Assembly (NCBI GenBank): GCA_958295985.1 | Contig: OY282432.1 | Span: forward strand, 1,488,001-1,552,000 | From: an uncultured Candidatus Binatia bacterium | GTDB lineage: Bacteria; Desulfobacterota; Binatia; UBA9968; JAJDTQ01 | Reading direction: 5' to 3' | Length of the DNA stretch: 64,000 nt | Shown: positions 55,988 through 64,000 of the stretch, piece after piece | How the letters are laid out: each line of letters opens with the position of its first letter | How positions within the stretch are numbered: the first letter of the stretch is position 1 | The notes under the pieces: model-generated | The model's database searches: none | What the model was told of the DNA's origin: nothing | Seen by the model: the letters and a program-made list of their open reading frames with translations, nothing else | Program-made: the position numbers and the translations under genes

Positions 55988-57670
55988 TTGAGCGGGAATC
56001 AACACAGTCGCAGGATGTCGGGTGGCCACGCGGTGGCGTGGTGTCTCCGGAACGAGGGGGTGCGCCACGCGTTCTCCGTGCCGGGTGAGAGCTACATCGC
56101 CCTGCTCGACGGGCTACGGGATGTCCCGGAGGTCACCCTCATCACCAACCGCCACGAGGGCAGCGCCTGCCTCATGGCCGAAGCCTACGGCAAGACCACC
56201 CGGACGCCGGGAGTGTGCATGGTCACGCGCGGCCCCGGCGCCACCAACGCGAGTATCGGGGTGCATCTCGCCAGGTACGACTCGACGCCGTTGATCCTGC
56301 TCATCGGCCAGGTGGCGCGGGCGCACCGGGGCCGGGAGGCCGGGCAGGAGATTGACTACACGCATTTCTTCGGCAGCATCGCCAAATGGGTCATCGAGAT
56401 CAAGGACCCTCGGGAGGTGCCGCCCATCATGGCCCGGGCTTTCCACGTGGCGCGGTCGGGCCGCCCGGGCCCCGTGGTGGTCTCCCTCCCCAGGGACATG
56501 CTCGAGGAAGAGGCGGACATCACCATGGTGGAGCCCTATCCCGCGGTGCGCCCCGGCCCGGACCCGGAGTTGATCCGGGACATGGTGGAACGCGTCAACC
56601 GGGCGGAGAAGCCGGTGCTGGTGGCGGGTTCCGGCGCCCAGTACGCGCGCGCACGGGATGAGCTCGTGGCCTTTGCCGAGAAGTTTCAACTGCCGGTGCT
56701 GAGCGCGTTCAAGCGCCAGGACGTGTTCCCCAACACGCATCCCCACTACGTGGGGAACCTCGGAAGCCGCAACAATCACGCGAAGCAGATCGTGCGCGAC
56801 GAAGCGGACCTCCTGCTGATCGTCGGGTGCCGGTTCAACCAGCAGGTATCGAGCAACTACACGTTACCTCACCCGGGGCTTGCGACCGTTCAGATCGACG
56901 CCGACGCCGCCAACATCGGGCAGAACTTCCGTCCGGACCTGGCCGTGGTCGCGGATCCCGGGCAAGCCCTGGCAGAGGCGCTGGAGTGCGACGGCCCGGG
57001 CCCCAACGAGGCCCGAGCCGCCTGGATCGCCGGTTATCACGCCCGGCAACGGCGCTACGCCACGCCGCCGGAACGCCCCACCGGCAAGGTGTCCATGGAG
57101 CGGGTCATGGCGAGTCTCAAGGCTGCCGCCCCACCGGACACCATACACACCGGAGACGCGGGCAGCTTCGGCGGCTGGGTCCAGCGGTACATCGAGTTCG
57201 ACCACGCGGATTCCTACATCGTCCCCAACCTGGGCAGCATGGGCACCGGGGTGCCCGCCGCGGTCGCCGCCGGACTGGCGCATCCGGAACGGACCGTCGT
57301 CGCCCACGTCGGCGACGGCGGCTTTTTGATGACCGGGCAGGAGATCGCCACCGCCCGGCAGTACGGGGTGAAGATCATCGTGATGGTGTACGCCAACGGC
57401 TCCTACGGCACCATCCGCATGGACCAGGAGGTCCAGTATCCCGGCAGGAACTACGGCACGGACCTGGTCAACCCCGACTTCGCCGCTCTCGGGGACGGCT
57501 ACGGCGTCCTCGGGATCAGGGTTAGCCGCGACGACGAGGTCCTGCCGGCGCTGAAGCAGGCTCTGGCCGCCCCCGGCCCCGCCCTCATCGAGGTCTTGAC
57601 GGACCTGGAGTACGTATCCCCGACCACGACCCTGACGGAGGCCGCGGCTTCACGCCGCGGCGCAACCTGA
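55988..57670 (+). CDS. Thiamine-diphosphate-dependent enzyme, acetolactate-synthase-like
   Basis: A 560-residue enzyme of the acetolactate synthase/benzoylformate decarboxylase superfamily. The activating glutamate is in NRHEGSACLMAEAYG (about residue 60), the FAD/ADP-binding-like middle domain follows, and VGDGGFLMTGQEIATA with MVYANGSYGT forms the GDG-N cofactor site near residue 440. TTG 55988 is chosen for the strong GGAGGAGGG five bases upstream; ATG 56015 is the alternative. Since it lies in a catabolic cluster without an acetolactate synthase small subunit, a decarboxylase or ligase of another 2-oxoacid is more likely than branched-chain synthesis. Confidence 0.88.
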   Translation: MSGNQHSRRMSGGHAVAWCLRNEGVRHAFSVPGESYIALLDGLRDVPEVTLITNRHEGSACLMAEAYGKTTRTPGVCMVTRGPGATNASIGVHLARYDSTPLILLIGQVARAHRGREAGQEIDYTHFFGSIAKWVIEIKDPREVPPIMARAFHVARSGRPGPVVVSLPRDMLEEEADITMVEPYPAVRPGPDPELIRDMVERVNRAEKPVLVAGSGAQYARARDELVAFAEKFQLPVLSAFKRQDVFPNTHPHYVGNLGSRNNHAKQIVRDEADLLLIVGCRFNQQVSSNYTLPHPGLATVQIDADAANIGQNFRPDLAVVADPGQALAEALECDGPGPNEARAAWIAGYHARQRRYATPPERPTGKVSMERVMASLKAAAPPDTIHTGDAGSFGGWVQRYIEFDHADSYIVPNLGSMGTGVPAAVAAGLAHPERTVVAHVGDGGFLMTGQEIATARQYGVKIIVMVYANGSYGTIRMDQEVQYPGRNYGTDLVNPDFAALGDGYGVLGIRVSRDDEVLPALKQALAAPGPALIEVLTDLEYVSPTTTLTEAAASRRGAT

Positions 57671-57694
57671 GGCGGCTCCCGCGCGTCGTGACCC

Positions 57695-58606
57695 TCACTC
57701 CCGGTTCAGTTCGGCGATGTAGTCCCGCAGGCCCGCTTCGAGCTTGTACTCCGGCGCGTAGCCCAACTCGTTCCGGGCCCGGGTGATGTCCATGCGCGGC
57801 CGCGCCGGCGTGAGCGTGCCCCGGCTCAGGCGGACGTCCGGGAAGATCGCGCGGAGCGCCGTCTCGACGTCATCCACGGTCGTAAGGGTACCGCTGCCCA
57901 GGTTGTAGACGTCATGGGACAGCGGGGCGGTGTGCACCGCCCGGGCGATGCCGTCGGCGAGGTCCTTGACGTAGACGAAGTCCACGGTCTCGTAGGCGTT
58001 GAGCACCGCCTCCTCGCCGGCCATGGCCGCCCAGACGGCCTGCTGCACTGCCACGCCCGGACCCCCGGCCACCGCCCGGTACCCGTATACCCCCGCGAAG
58101 CGCAAAAGCACGAGCTCGAAGGCCCGCCGGGCGGCAAAGGTTCTGAGCACGTGCTCGCACGCCAGCTTCGAGGCGTTGTACACCCGTCCGCGGCCGTCCA
58201 CGGGCGAGTCCTCCCGCAGCAGCTCTCCGGGGTCCTCCCCTTGATACACGGCCTGGGTGCTGGCATGCACCAGCCGGCGCACGCCGGCGAGCCGCGCCGC
58301 TTCCGCCACCTTGAGGGTGGCTACGAGGTTGACCTGGAAGCCGGCGTAGAGGTTGGGGATGTTGTTCTCGCCGACGGACGCGGCCAGATGGATGACGCAC
58401 TCGGGTCGCACCGTCAGAACGGCGTCCATCAGCGCCGCCAGATCGCAGATGTCGCCCCGGACCAGCGTCAGGTCCTTGCCCGTGACGTGGCGGACGTATT
58501 CCGGTTTCGCCACCACGTCGAAGAACGTGACCTCGTCTCCCCGCGAGCTCAGCTCCGCGGCCACGTGAGAGCCGATCAAGCCGGCCCCGGTAATCAAGAC
58601 ACGCAT
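57695..58606 (-). CDS. NAD-dependent epimerase/dehydratase family protein
   Basis: A 303-residue extended short-chain dehydrogenase. [15 protein letters not shown] at the N terminus is the NAD site, and [12 protein letters not shown] (about residue 140) has the catalytic Tyr-x-x-x-Lys; the serine/threonine is in [12 protein letters not shown] 58606 is chosen for AAGGAG seven bases upstream. Such enzymes act on sugar nucleotides or on other hydroxyacids; within this catabolic cluster the substrate is unknown. Confidence 0.88.
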   Translation of the reverse strand: MRVLITGAGLIGSHVAAELSSRGDEVTFFDVVAKPEYVRHVTGKDLTLVRGDICDLAALMDAVLTVRPECVIHLAASVGENNIPNLYAGFQVNLVATLKVAEAARLAGVRRLVHASTQAVYQGEDPGELLREDSPVDGRGRVYNASKLACEHVLRTFAARRAFELVLLRFAGVYGYRAVAGGPGVAVQQAVWAAMAGEEAVLNAYETVDFVYVKDLADGIARAVHTAPLSHDVYNLGSGTLTTVDDVETALRAIFPDVRLSRGTLTPARPRMDITRARNELGYAPEYKLEAGLRDYIAELNRE

Positions 58607-58637
58607 GATTTCTCCTTCCCGCCTGCCCCCGACCCCC

Positions 58638-58687
58638 GGATTCCGGCCCCGATCGGGGTGGGGGACGAGTTTTCGCCGGAATGACGG
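58638..58687. repeat. Dispersed hairpin repeat, family A, enlarged copy 3
   Basis: GGATTCCGGC (58638-58647) and GCCGGAATGACGG (58675-58687) give the outer stem; a perfect 12-bp palindrome CCCCGATCGGGG (58647-58658) lies inside. The ends match the copies at 1770 and 24520, but the loop is much longer. Confidence 0.65.
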
Positions 58688-58809
58688 TGCGAGGCGTCGT
58701 CGCCATGTTCGCACCAATCTACACCAAGACCCGCGGGCGGGTCCATTTGTCCCTGTACGGCCGGCGCGGCGTGCTTCTCATCCCCTGCAAACCCTGCTAC
58801 CCGTGACAG

Positions 58810-60111
58810 GTGGGCACGCCAGGTTCAGCAGGTTCAACACATCGCGTTCAGACATCGAGCCGGATCTACTACGGCTGGTACATCGTCGCCGTCGGGTTCA
58901 TCGCCAACGTCGCCTCCTCGTTCTCCCTTGCCAGCACCCTGAGCATCTTTCTCAAACCCATGACCCGGGATATGGGGGTGTCCCGGGGTGTCTTCTCGCT
59001 GTTGCGCTCGGGCGAGGGGATCATCGGGGCGTCCATGGCCCCTGTCGTGGGGCCGCTGGTGGACCGGCACGGCAGCCGCTGGCTCGTGACCGCGGGCGCG
59101 GTGGTGGCCGCGGTGGGCTATCTTGTCCTGAGCCGGGTCGACGTCTTCTGGCAATTCGTGGCGGTGCGCTGGACCCTGGTGACGGTGGGCGACGGCCTGC
59201 TGGGCTACATGGTGATCAACGTCATGATCGCCCGCTGGTTCGTCCGGAAGCGCGGCCGCGCCATCGCCTTCTCCAGCATGGGCATCGGTTTCAGCAAGGT
59301 CGTCATGCCGTTCGTCGTGGCGCCGCTCCTGGTCTGGCTGGGCTGGCGCCATACCTGGGGCCTTTTCGGCGTACTGACGCTGCTGCTACTGGTGGCGCCG
59401 GCGCTGGTCTACATCCGGCGCTCGCCCGAGGACATGGGCCTCCATCCGGACGGATTGGATCCCATGGCGGTGACGGAGCGCAAAACCCGACGTTCACAGC
59501 CGGGCGCCGCCAGCGAGACCCGCGTCTGGAGCCGCAGGGCGGGGCTGCGGACCCGGGCCTTCTGGCTGATCGTAGCCGTGTTCGGCGTGTCTTCGGTCGG
59601 CGTCACCGGCGTCAATCTCCACGTGTTCCCTTACGTCACCGACCTCGGCTACACCGACCTGGGCGCCGCCGGCATCATGAGCGTCATCGCCTTGACCCAG
59701 CTAGGCTCGCCGCTGGTCTGGGGCCTGATCGCGGAGCGCATGGACGTGCGCCGGACCACCCTGGCCAAGTTCCTGATCCAGGCCGCCGGTCTGACCCTGG
59801 CCATCACCTCCAGTTCCCTGGTCCCGGTTTACGCCGGCTTCTTCTTTTACGGGGTCGGGCTCGGTGGTAACATGGTACTGCCCGACGTGATGTGGGCGCG
59901 GTTCTTCGGGCGCATGTCCATGGGCAAGATTCGGGGCCTCGGGCTATTCCTGATCCACGGGTTCGCCGCCCTGGGGCCGCCGTTCTTCGGCTTTCTCTTC
60001 GACTGGATGGGCAGCTACACGGTCTCCTTCGCGTTCTTCGCCGTGACGCTGGTGATCTCCGGGTTCCTGAGCCTGTTCATCATCGCCCCGGCCCCCGCGG
60101 ATACCGCATGA
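58810..60111 (+). CDS. MFS transporter
   Basis: A 433-residue major-facilitator protein with twelve hydrophobic segments, starting at GTG 58810. YYGWYIVAVGFIANV at the start, LVDRHGSRWLV between helices 2 and 3 and a second cytoplasmic loop in the middle (residues 205-250) are typical of the monocarboxylate/oxalate-formate-like group. The substrate is probably an organic anion of the pathway encoded around it. The start lies downstream of a family A repeat; no clear ribosome site is visible before the GTG, and ATG codons further in would remove a helix. Confidence 0.88.
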   Translation: MGTPGSAGSTHRVQTSSRIYYGWYIVAVGFIANVASSFSLASTLSIFLKPMTRDMGVSRGVFSLLRSGEGIIGASMAPVVGPLVDRHGSRWLVTAGAVVAAVGYLVLSRVDVFWQFVAVRWTLVTVGDGLLGYMVINVMIARWFVRKRGRAIAFSSMGIGFSKVVMPFVVAPLLVWLGWRHTWGLFGVLTLLLLVAPALVYIRRSPEDMGLHPDGLDPMAVTERKTRRSQPGAASETRVWSRRAGLRTRAFWLIVAVFGVSSVGVTGVNLHVFPYVTDLGYTDLGAAGIMSVIALTQLGSPLVWGLIAERMDVRRTTLAKFLIQAAGLTLAITSSSLVPVYAGFFFYGVGLGGNMVLPDVMWARFFGRMSMGKIRGLGLFLIHGFAALGPPFFGFLFDWMGSYTVSFAFFAVTLVISGFLSLFIIAPAPADTA

Positions 60112-60142
60112 CGGGCGTCGCGTCCCGCAAGGAGCTTCTCTC

Positions 60143-61135
60143 ATGGTCATCGACGTTCACACCCACGTCGTCCCCGAACACTTTCCCCCGGTGGGGAACC
60201 GCGCCGCGGGCGACCGCTGGCCGTCCATGGACCACACCGGGCCGGAGACGGCCAACGTCGTGGTCGCGGGCCGGAACTTCCGCACGGTGCTGGACCGCTG
60301 CTGGTCGGCGCCGCGGCGCCTGCGGGAGATGGCCGCGGCGGACTACGCGGTGGACCGTCAGGTGTTGTCGCCCATGCCGGAACTGCTGGCCTACCGGCTG
60401 GAGCCTCGGGACGGACTCGACCTGGCGCGTTACCTGAACGAGGTCCTGATGCGCATGGTGGACCAGGCGCCGGACCGTTTCTACGCACTGGGCTCGGTGC
60501 CGCTCCAGGACGTGGCGCTCGCCGCCGCGGAGTTGGAGCGGGTCAAGTCGCTCGGCCTCCACGGCGTCGAGCTGCTCAGCAACGTCAACGGCAAGAGCCT
60601 GGGAGAGCCCGAATTCCTGCCGTTCTTCAAGGCTGCCGAGGAACTGGACGTGTCCGTCTTCGTGCACGCCCAGCATGCCACCTTCATGGACCGGGTGGTG
60701 GGGCCGCCGTTCATCGAGAACATCGTGGCGTTCCCGCTCGAAGGCGCGTTGGGCATCGCCAGCATGATCACCGGCGGGCTCATGGAAGCGTGCCCCCGGC
60801 TGAGGCTGTGCTTCAGCCACGGCGGCGGCACCTTCACCCAGCTCCTCCCGCGCCTGGAGAACGCGTGGCACAAGAACCCCAACTTCCGTGCGCTCATGCC
60901 TCGGAAGCCGTCCGAATACGCCTGCATGTTCTTCTACGACGATGTATTCTTCGACAACCGCGCGGTTCGCTATCTCATCGACACCGTGGGCGCACGACAG
61001 GTGGTCATCGGCTCGGACTACCCGTTCATGTTCCGGGATCAGTCGCCGGAGGACGAGTTCGACGACCTGCGGCTCACCGCGGAGGAGCGAAGGTGGGTGG
61101 CCTCCGAGAACTGTCTGCGGTTCCTCGGCCGCTAA
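60143..61135 (+). CDS. Amidohydrolase-family decarboxylase/hydrolase (ACMSD-like)
   Basis: A 330-residue TIM-barrel amidohydrolase of the aminocarboxymuconate-semialdehyde decarboxylase group (amidohydrolase 2). Metal ligands are visible as HTHVVPEH (HxH near residue 6), His in FVHAQH, His in CFSHGGGTF and Asp in VIGSDYPFMF near the end. The family includes decarboxylases and hydrolases of aromatic or semialdehyde acids, so a role in breaking down an aromatic or ring-cleavage product fits the neighbours. AAGGAG lies before the ATG. Confidence 0.9.
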   Translation: MVIDVHTHVVPEHFPPVGNRAAGDRWPSMDHTGPETANVVVAGRNFRTVLDRCWSAPRRLREMAAADYAVDRQVLSPMPELLAYRLEPRDGLDLARYLNEVLMRMVDQAPDRFYALGSVPLQDVALAAAELERVKSLGLHGVELLSNVNGKSLGEPEFLPFFKAAEELDVSVFVHAQHATFMDRVVGPPFIENIVAFPLEGALGIASMITGGLMEACPRLRLCFSHGGGTFTQLLPRLENAWHKNPNFRALMPRKPSEYACMFFYDDVFFDNRAVRYLIDTVGARQVVIGSDYPFMFRDQSPEDEFDDLRLTAEERRWVASENCLRFLGR

Positions 61136-61201
61136 CGCCGTTGCGCCGGCCCGCTGACGCCTGTGGCGCCGGCGTCGCGGGCCTGGTCATGGAGGGCTGA
61201 A

Positions 61202-62725
61202 ATGGACTATCTGGTACGAGGCAAGTTCGTGGTCACCATGCAGCCCCGGTACGGCTCCCACGGGGTGATCCGCGACGGCGCCGTGGCGGTGTCGGGCCGC
61301 GACGTTGTCGAGGTCGGCCGGTACCGGGACCTCAAGTCGTCGTATCCCGCCGCCGCGGTAGTGGGGTCCTCGCGGTACTGGGTGGTTCCGGGCTTCGTCA
61401 ACGCGCACCAGCACGGCAAGGGACTGACAGACTTCCAGCTCGGCGGCCTGGACGACTGTTTCGAGATCTCGCGGTTCGGGGGCGACCCCCGGGCCGGTGT
61501 GGATTCCTACCTGGACGTCCTCTACGCCTGCAAGACCATGATCGAGTCGGGCATCACCACGTGTCTGCACTACAACTCCAGCCGCTCTCCCGACACCTAC
61601 GAGGCCGACGTCGATGAAAGGCTGCGGGCCTACCGTGATTCCGGTATGCGCGTGTCCTTCGGGCTCGACATCCGCGACCGCAATCATATCGTGTACGGCG
61701 ACGACGAGTTCCTGGCGTCGCTGCCGCGGTCGCTGCGGGAGCAGGCGGCTGAGCGCTACGGCGCCTCCCGGACGGCAGGCCCGGACGACTATTTCCGGGC
61801 GGCCCGCAGGCTCGGCGACGAAATGGGCGGGGACAGCGACCGCACCCGGCTGTTCCTGACCCCGGCCGGACCCCAGTGGTGCACCGAGGACCTGCTGCGC
61901 GCCATCCGCGGGGAGGCCACCGAGCGTGGCTTGGGGATCCAGATCCACGTGCTGGAGACCCGGTATCAGCGGTCGTACTTTCTTCGGGAATACGGCAAGA
62001 GCGCGGTGCAGTGGCTGGCGGAGCTGGACTTCCTGGCGCCGGACGTGAGCCTTGCCCACGGCGTGTGGCTCAACCGGGACGATATCGCGACCACCGCGGC
62101 CAAGGGCGCCGCGGTGGTGCACAACCCGAGCTCCAACCTCCGCCTGCGAAGCGGCATCGCCCCGCTCATGCACTTCCACGCCGCGGGCGTGCGGCTGGGC
62201 ATGGGGCTCGACAGCAGTCCGCTGAACGACCGGCCGGACATGCTCCAGGAGATGCGCCTGGCCGCCAACCTGCAGCGTATTCCCGGCGCCGGCCCGGGCC
62301 TGATGCCGCTGGCCGACATCTTCCGGGCAGCCACCGCGGGCGGGGCGGAGGTGCTGGGCTGGGGCGCCACCTGCGGCGCCCTGGAGCCGGGCAGTCGCGC
62401 CGACCTGGTGCTGGTGGATTCCCGGCCCATCGTGGAGCCTTATCTCGCGTCTCACCAGACGCCGGTGGAGGCGCTGGTCTACCGGGGCGGGGCAGGTGCC
62501 GTGGATACCGTCATGGTGGACGGCGAGATCCTCTACCGCGGCGGCAAGCACGTGCGTCTCGACGAAACGGCCCTCCTGAAGGAGGTCAAGCGGAAGATCA
62601 CGCCGGCGCCCCGAAGAAAGCCCCGCGGCCTCGAGGGGCGGCTTCTCCCCCGGGTAAGGGATTTCCTCGAATCGCGCGAAGAGCATCCGGTGGAGCCGTT
62701 CTACAAGTTCAACGACGCCGGCTGA
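61202..62725 (+). CDS. Amidohydrolase (chlorohydrolase/TrzN-type, cyclic deaminase family)
   Basis: A 507-residue metal-dependent hydrolase. VNAHQHGKGLTD has the HxH pair, IHVLETRYQ the third His, LAHGVWLN the fourth and GLDSSPLND the conserved Asp. This set matches the ATZ/TRZ and cytosine/guanine-deaminase-like proteins. ATG 61202 is chosen for GGAGGG six bases upstream. Its substrate is unknown; several members deaminate or dechlorinate N-heterocycles. It lies between the ACMSD-like and DapA-like genes on the same strand. Confidence 0.88.
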   Translation: MDYLVRGKFVVTMQPRYGSHGVIRDGAVAVSGRDVVEVGRYRDLKSSYPAAAVVGSSRYWVVPGFVNAHQHGKGLTDFQLGGLDDCFEISRFGGDPRAGVDSYLDVLYACKTMIESGITTCLHYNSSRSPDTYEADVDERLRAYRDSGMRVSFGLDIRDRNHIVYGDDEFLASLPRSLREQAAERYGASRTAGPDDYFRAARRLGDEMGGDSDRTRLFLTPAGPQWCTEDLLRAIRGEATERGLGIQIHVLETRYQRSYFLREYGKSAVQWLAELDFLAPDVSLAHGVWLNRDDIATTAAKGAAVVHNPSSNLRLRSGIAPLMHFHAAGVRLGMGLDSSPLNDRPDMLQEMRLAANLQRIPGAGPGLMPLADIFRAATAGGAEVLGWGATCGALEPGSRADLVLVDSRPIVEPYLASHQTPVEALVYRGGAGAVDTVMVDGEILYRGGKHVRLDETALLKEVKRKITPAPRRKPRGLEGRLLPRVRDFLESREEHPVEPFYKFNDAG

Positions 62726-62841
62726 GCCGGTCCGCCTCGTGGCCGCGGCCAGGGGGGCAGGCATCCCGGGTGCGTCGCGTGCGGCTTGACGGGGACGATC
62801 CACGGGGGCTATGGGGTGGGTGAACACGGAGGGTTGAGACC

Positions 62842-63732
62842 ATGATCAAGGGCATCGTCATCCCGGTGATTACGCCGTTCGAGCACGACGGCTCGGTGGA
62901 CGAACCGATGCTCCGGAGGCTCGTGGACTTCTACGTCGAGGCCGGGGTCCAGGGCCTGTTCATGCTGGGGTCCTCGGGGCAGGGGCCGGCCATGTCCATG
63001 GCCGAGCGCAAGCGGGCGGCGGAGGTCGCCGTCGGCCAGAACGCCGGGCGCGCTCCCATCATCGTGCACGTGGGGACCGCGGATGCGGAGAGCACCGTGG
63101 AGCTGGCGCGGCACGCCGCGGAGCACGGCGTGGACGGCATCGGCGTGATCCCGCCCTACTATTACTCCGACTATTCGGAGTACGAGATCATGGCCCATTT
63201 CCGGGCGGTGGCGGAGGCCGTGCCCCTGCCCATCTTCATCTACGAGAACCCCAAGTACTCGGGCATATCCATCGCACCGCCCTTCGCGCAGCGCATGAAG
63301 GAAGAGATCCCGACCATCCGCGGCATCAAGGTGGCCTATGGCGCCGGCGCCATGCTGGACTACGTGCGGCTGTTCCCGCCGGACGTGTCGGTGTTCACCG
63401 GCAATGCAGACATCTTCGGGCTGGCGCCCTTCGGGGTGGCGGGAATGATCAATCCGCCCACGAGCTGCATTCCCGAGTTGTGCGTCGAGCTTTGGCGCGC
63501 GCTGGAGCGGGAGGACTATCAGCAGGCGGTGGTGCTGCAACGGCGGGTCAACGACGTGACCGCTGTGGTCATCGGACAGATCAAGCGTCACGGCAGAGCC
63601 GTGGTGGCCGAGATGTATCGCATGCGCGGGTTCGCCATCCAGCGGTTCCCCAAGTGGGAGACGAGGCCGCTGCCGCCGGAGGCGCGGGATTCGGTCCACC
63701 GGGAGCTGAGCCGCGGCGGCTTCCTGGATTGA
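62842..63732 (+). CDS. Dihydrodipicolinate synthase/N-acetylneuraminate lyase family protein
   Basis: A 296-residue class I aldolase of the DapA superfamily, the second DapA-like protein of the window. GSSGQGPAMSMAERK replaces the GSTGE loop of true DapA, the catalytic tyrosine is in FIYENPKYSG and the Schiff-base lysine in IRGIKVAYGAG (about residue 160). The loop differs from the dapA at 40661, so lysine synthesis is unlikely; a lyase or dehydratase on a 2-oxoacid of the catabolic cluster is more likely. GGAGGG lies upstream. Confidence 0.88.
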   Translation: MIKGIVIPVITPFEHDGSVDEPMLRRLVDFYVEAGVQGLFMLGSSGQGPAMSMAERKRAAEVAVGQNAGRAPIIVHVGTADAESTVELARHAAEHGVDGIGVIPPYYYSDYSEYEIMAHFRAVAEAVPLPIFIYENPKYSGISIAPPFAQRMKEEIPTIRGIKVAYGAGAMLDYVRLFPPDVSVFTGNADIFGLAPFGVAGMINPPTSCIPELCVELWRALEREDYQQAVVLQRRVNDVTAVVIGQIKRHGRAVVAEMYRMRGFAIQRFPKWETRPLPPEARDSVHRELSRGGFLD

Positions 63733-63758
63733 CGCCGAGGGGCTGACGAGGTCATCGC

Positions 63759-64000
63759 TTGGACACCTTCAGAAGCACCAACAAGGACATCCCGCGTGTG
63801 GGCCGCGGCACCCCGGGCGGAGAGTGGCTGCGGCGCTACTGGCTTGCGGTGGGCACCGAGGCGGAGTTGCACGACATCCCGCAGGCGGTGCGCGTTCTGG
63901 GCGAGGACCTGGTGCTCTTCCGCGACCTCCGGGGCCGTTTGGGGCTCGTCGGCCGGAGCTGCTCCCACCGGGGGTCGTCCCTGGAGTACGGCGACATCGA
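63759..64000 (+). CDS. Rieske non-heme iron oxygenase, alpha subunit (3' partial)
   Basis: The first 80 residues of a ring-hydroxylating or demethylating oxygenase, cut by the window end. YWLAVGTEAEL and LFRDLRGRLGLVG are typical of the phthalate-dioxygenase-like group, and CSHRGSSLEYG carries the first Cys-x-His pair of the Rieske cluster. The TTG at 63759 gives the conserved distance to these motifs. The second Cys-His pair and the iron-binding domain would follow. It suggests that the cluster acts on an aromatic or N-methyl compound. Confidence 0.8.
   Translation, partial: MDTFRSTNKDIPRVGRGTPGGEWLRRYWLAVGTEAELHDIPQAVRVLGEDLVLFRDLRGRLGLVGRSCSHRGSSLEYGDI

Noticed and set aside
62842..63732. 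A second dapA for lysine synthesis
   Set aside because: The GSTGE loop is replaced and the gene lies in a catabolic cluster; the true dapA is at 40661.

Overview
This 64-kb window comes from a GC-rich, Gram-negative (diderm) bacterium. It carries nearly a whole Kdo/LPS-transport locus: kdsB, pyrG, kdsA, kdsD, kdsC, lptC, lptA, lptB, then rpoN, ptsN, ptsH, metK and ahcY. It also carries an arginine/lysine superoperon (xerC-hslV-hslU-argBDFGH-lptM-like-lysA-dapF-dapA-dapB). These two gene orders, together with a multihaem-cytochrome bc locus and 2-oxoacid:acceptor oxidoreductase genes, fit the former Deltaproteobacteria and allied uncultured lineages (Desulfobacterota-, Tectomicrobia- or Binatota-like). 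That placement is inferred from gene content; there is no rRNA gene in the window.

Layout. 1-2.8 kb: end of a molybdenum hydroxylase large subunit, a crotonase and a small zinc-ribbon protein. 3.0-14.8 kb: the Kdo/LPS export and sigma-54/nitrogen-PTS run, then metK-ahcY. 14.9-26.7 kb: hemW, two ornithine-cyclodeaminase-family genes, an M48 protease, a four-CBS protein, a two-subunit 2-oxoacid oxidoreductase, a metallophosphoesterase, a MoeA-like protein and moaA. 27.0-28.3 kb: a lower-GC cassette with a glycine-rich protein and an MbcA/ParS/Xre-like protein that appears frameshifted in a G run. 28.3-41.5 kb: a cysteine hydrolase, then xerC-hslVU-arg-lys genes. 41.5-44.8 kb: an accessory block inserted between dapA and dapB, made of an IS630 element sitting exactly on the dapA stop codon and a putative nuclease/adenine-methylase pair. 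45.7-48.8 kb: a second accessory patch with a small-ORF/membrane-protein cassette, a decayed IS1595-type transposase and a frameshifted ISNCY-type transposase. 48.8-55.0 kb: a Rieske/split-cytochrome-b complex with an eight-haem coiled-coil cytochrome c and a cupredoxin-like protein. 55.1-64.0 kb: a catabolic cluster (class II aldolase-like, ThDP enzyme, sugar-nucleotide-type epimerase, MFS carrier, two amidohydrolases, DapA-like lyase, start of a Rieske oxygenase).

How it works together. The kds genes make CMP-Kdo, drawing CTP from PyrG, and Lpt proteins export the finished LPS. RpoN/PtsN/HPr form a regulatory PTS branch. MetK and AhcY run the SAM/SAH cycle. The arg and lys/dap genes form the arginine and DAP/lysine pathways. 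MoaA and the MoeA-like protein could supply molybdenum cofactor to enzymes such as the hydroxylase at the left edge. The bc-type locus moves electrons from quinol to c-type cytochromes.

Two repeat families are scattered between genes: a hairpin built on ATTCCCGC/GCGGGAAT (three sites) and a palindrome built on GGGTTTCAAACCC (three or four sites). The most likely places for undescribed biology are the dapA-dapB nuclease/methylase pair, the glycine-rich/MbcA-like cassette, the 45.7-kb membrane cassette and the coiled-coil eight-haem cytochrome.
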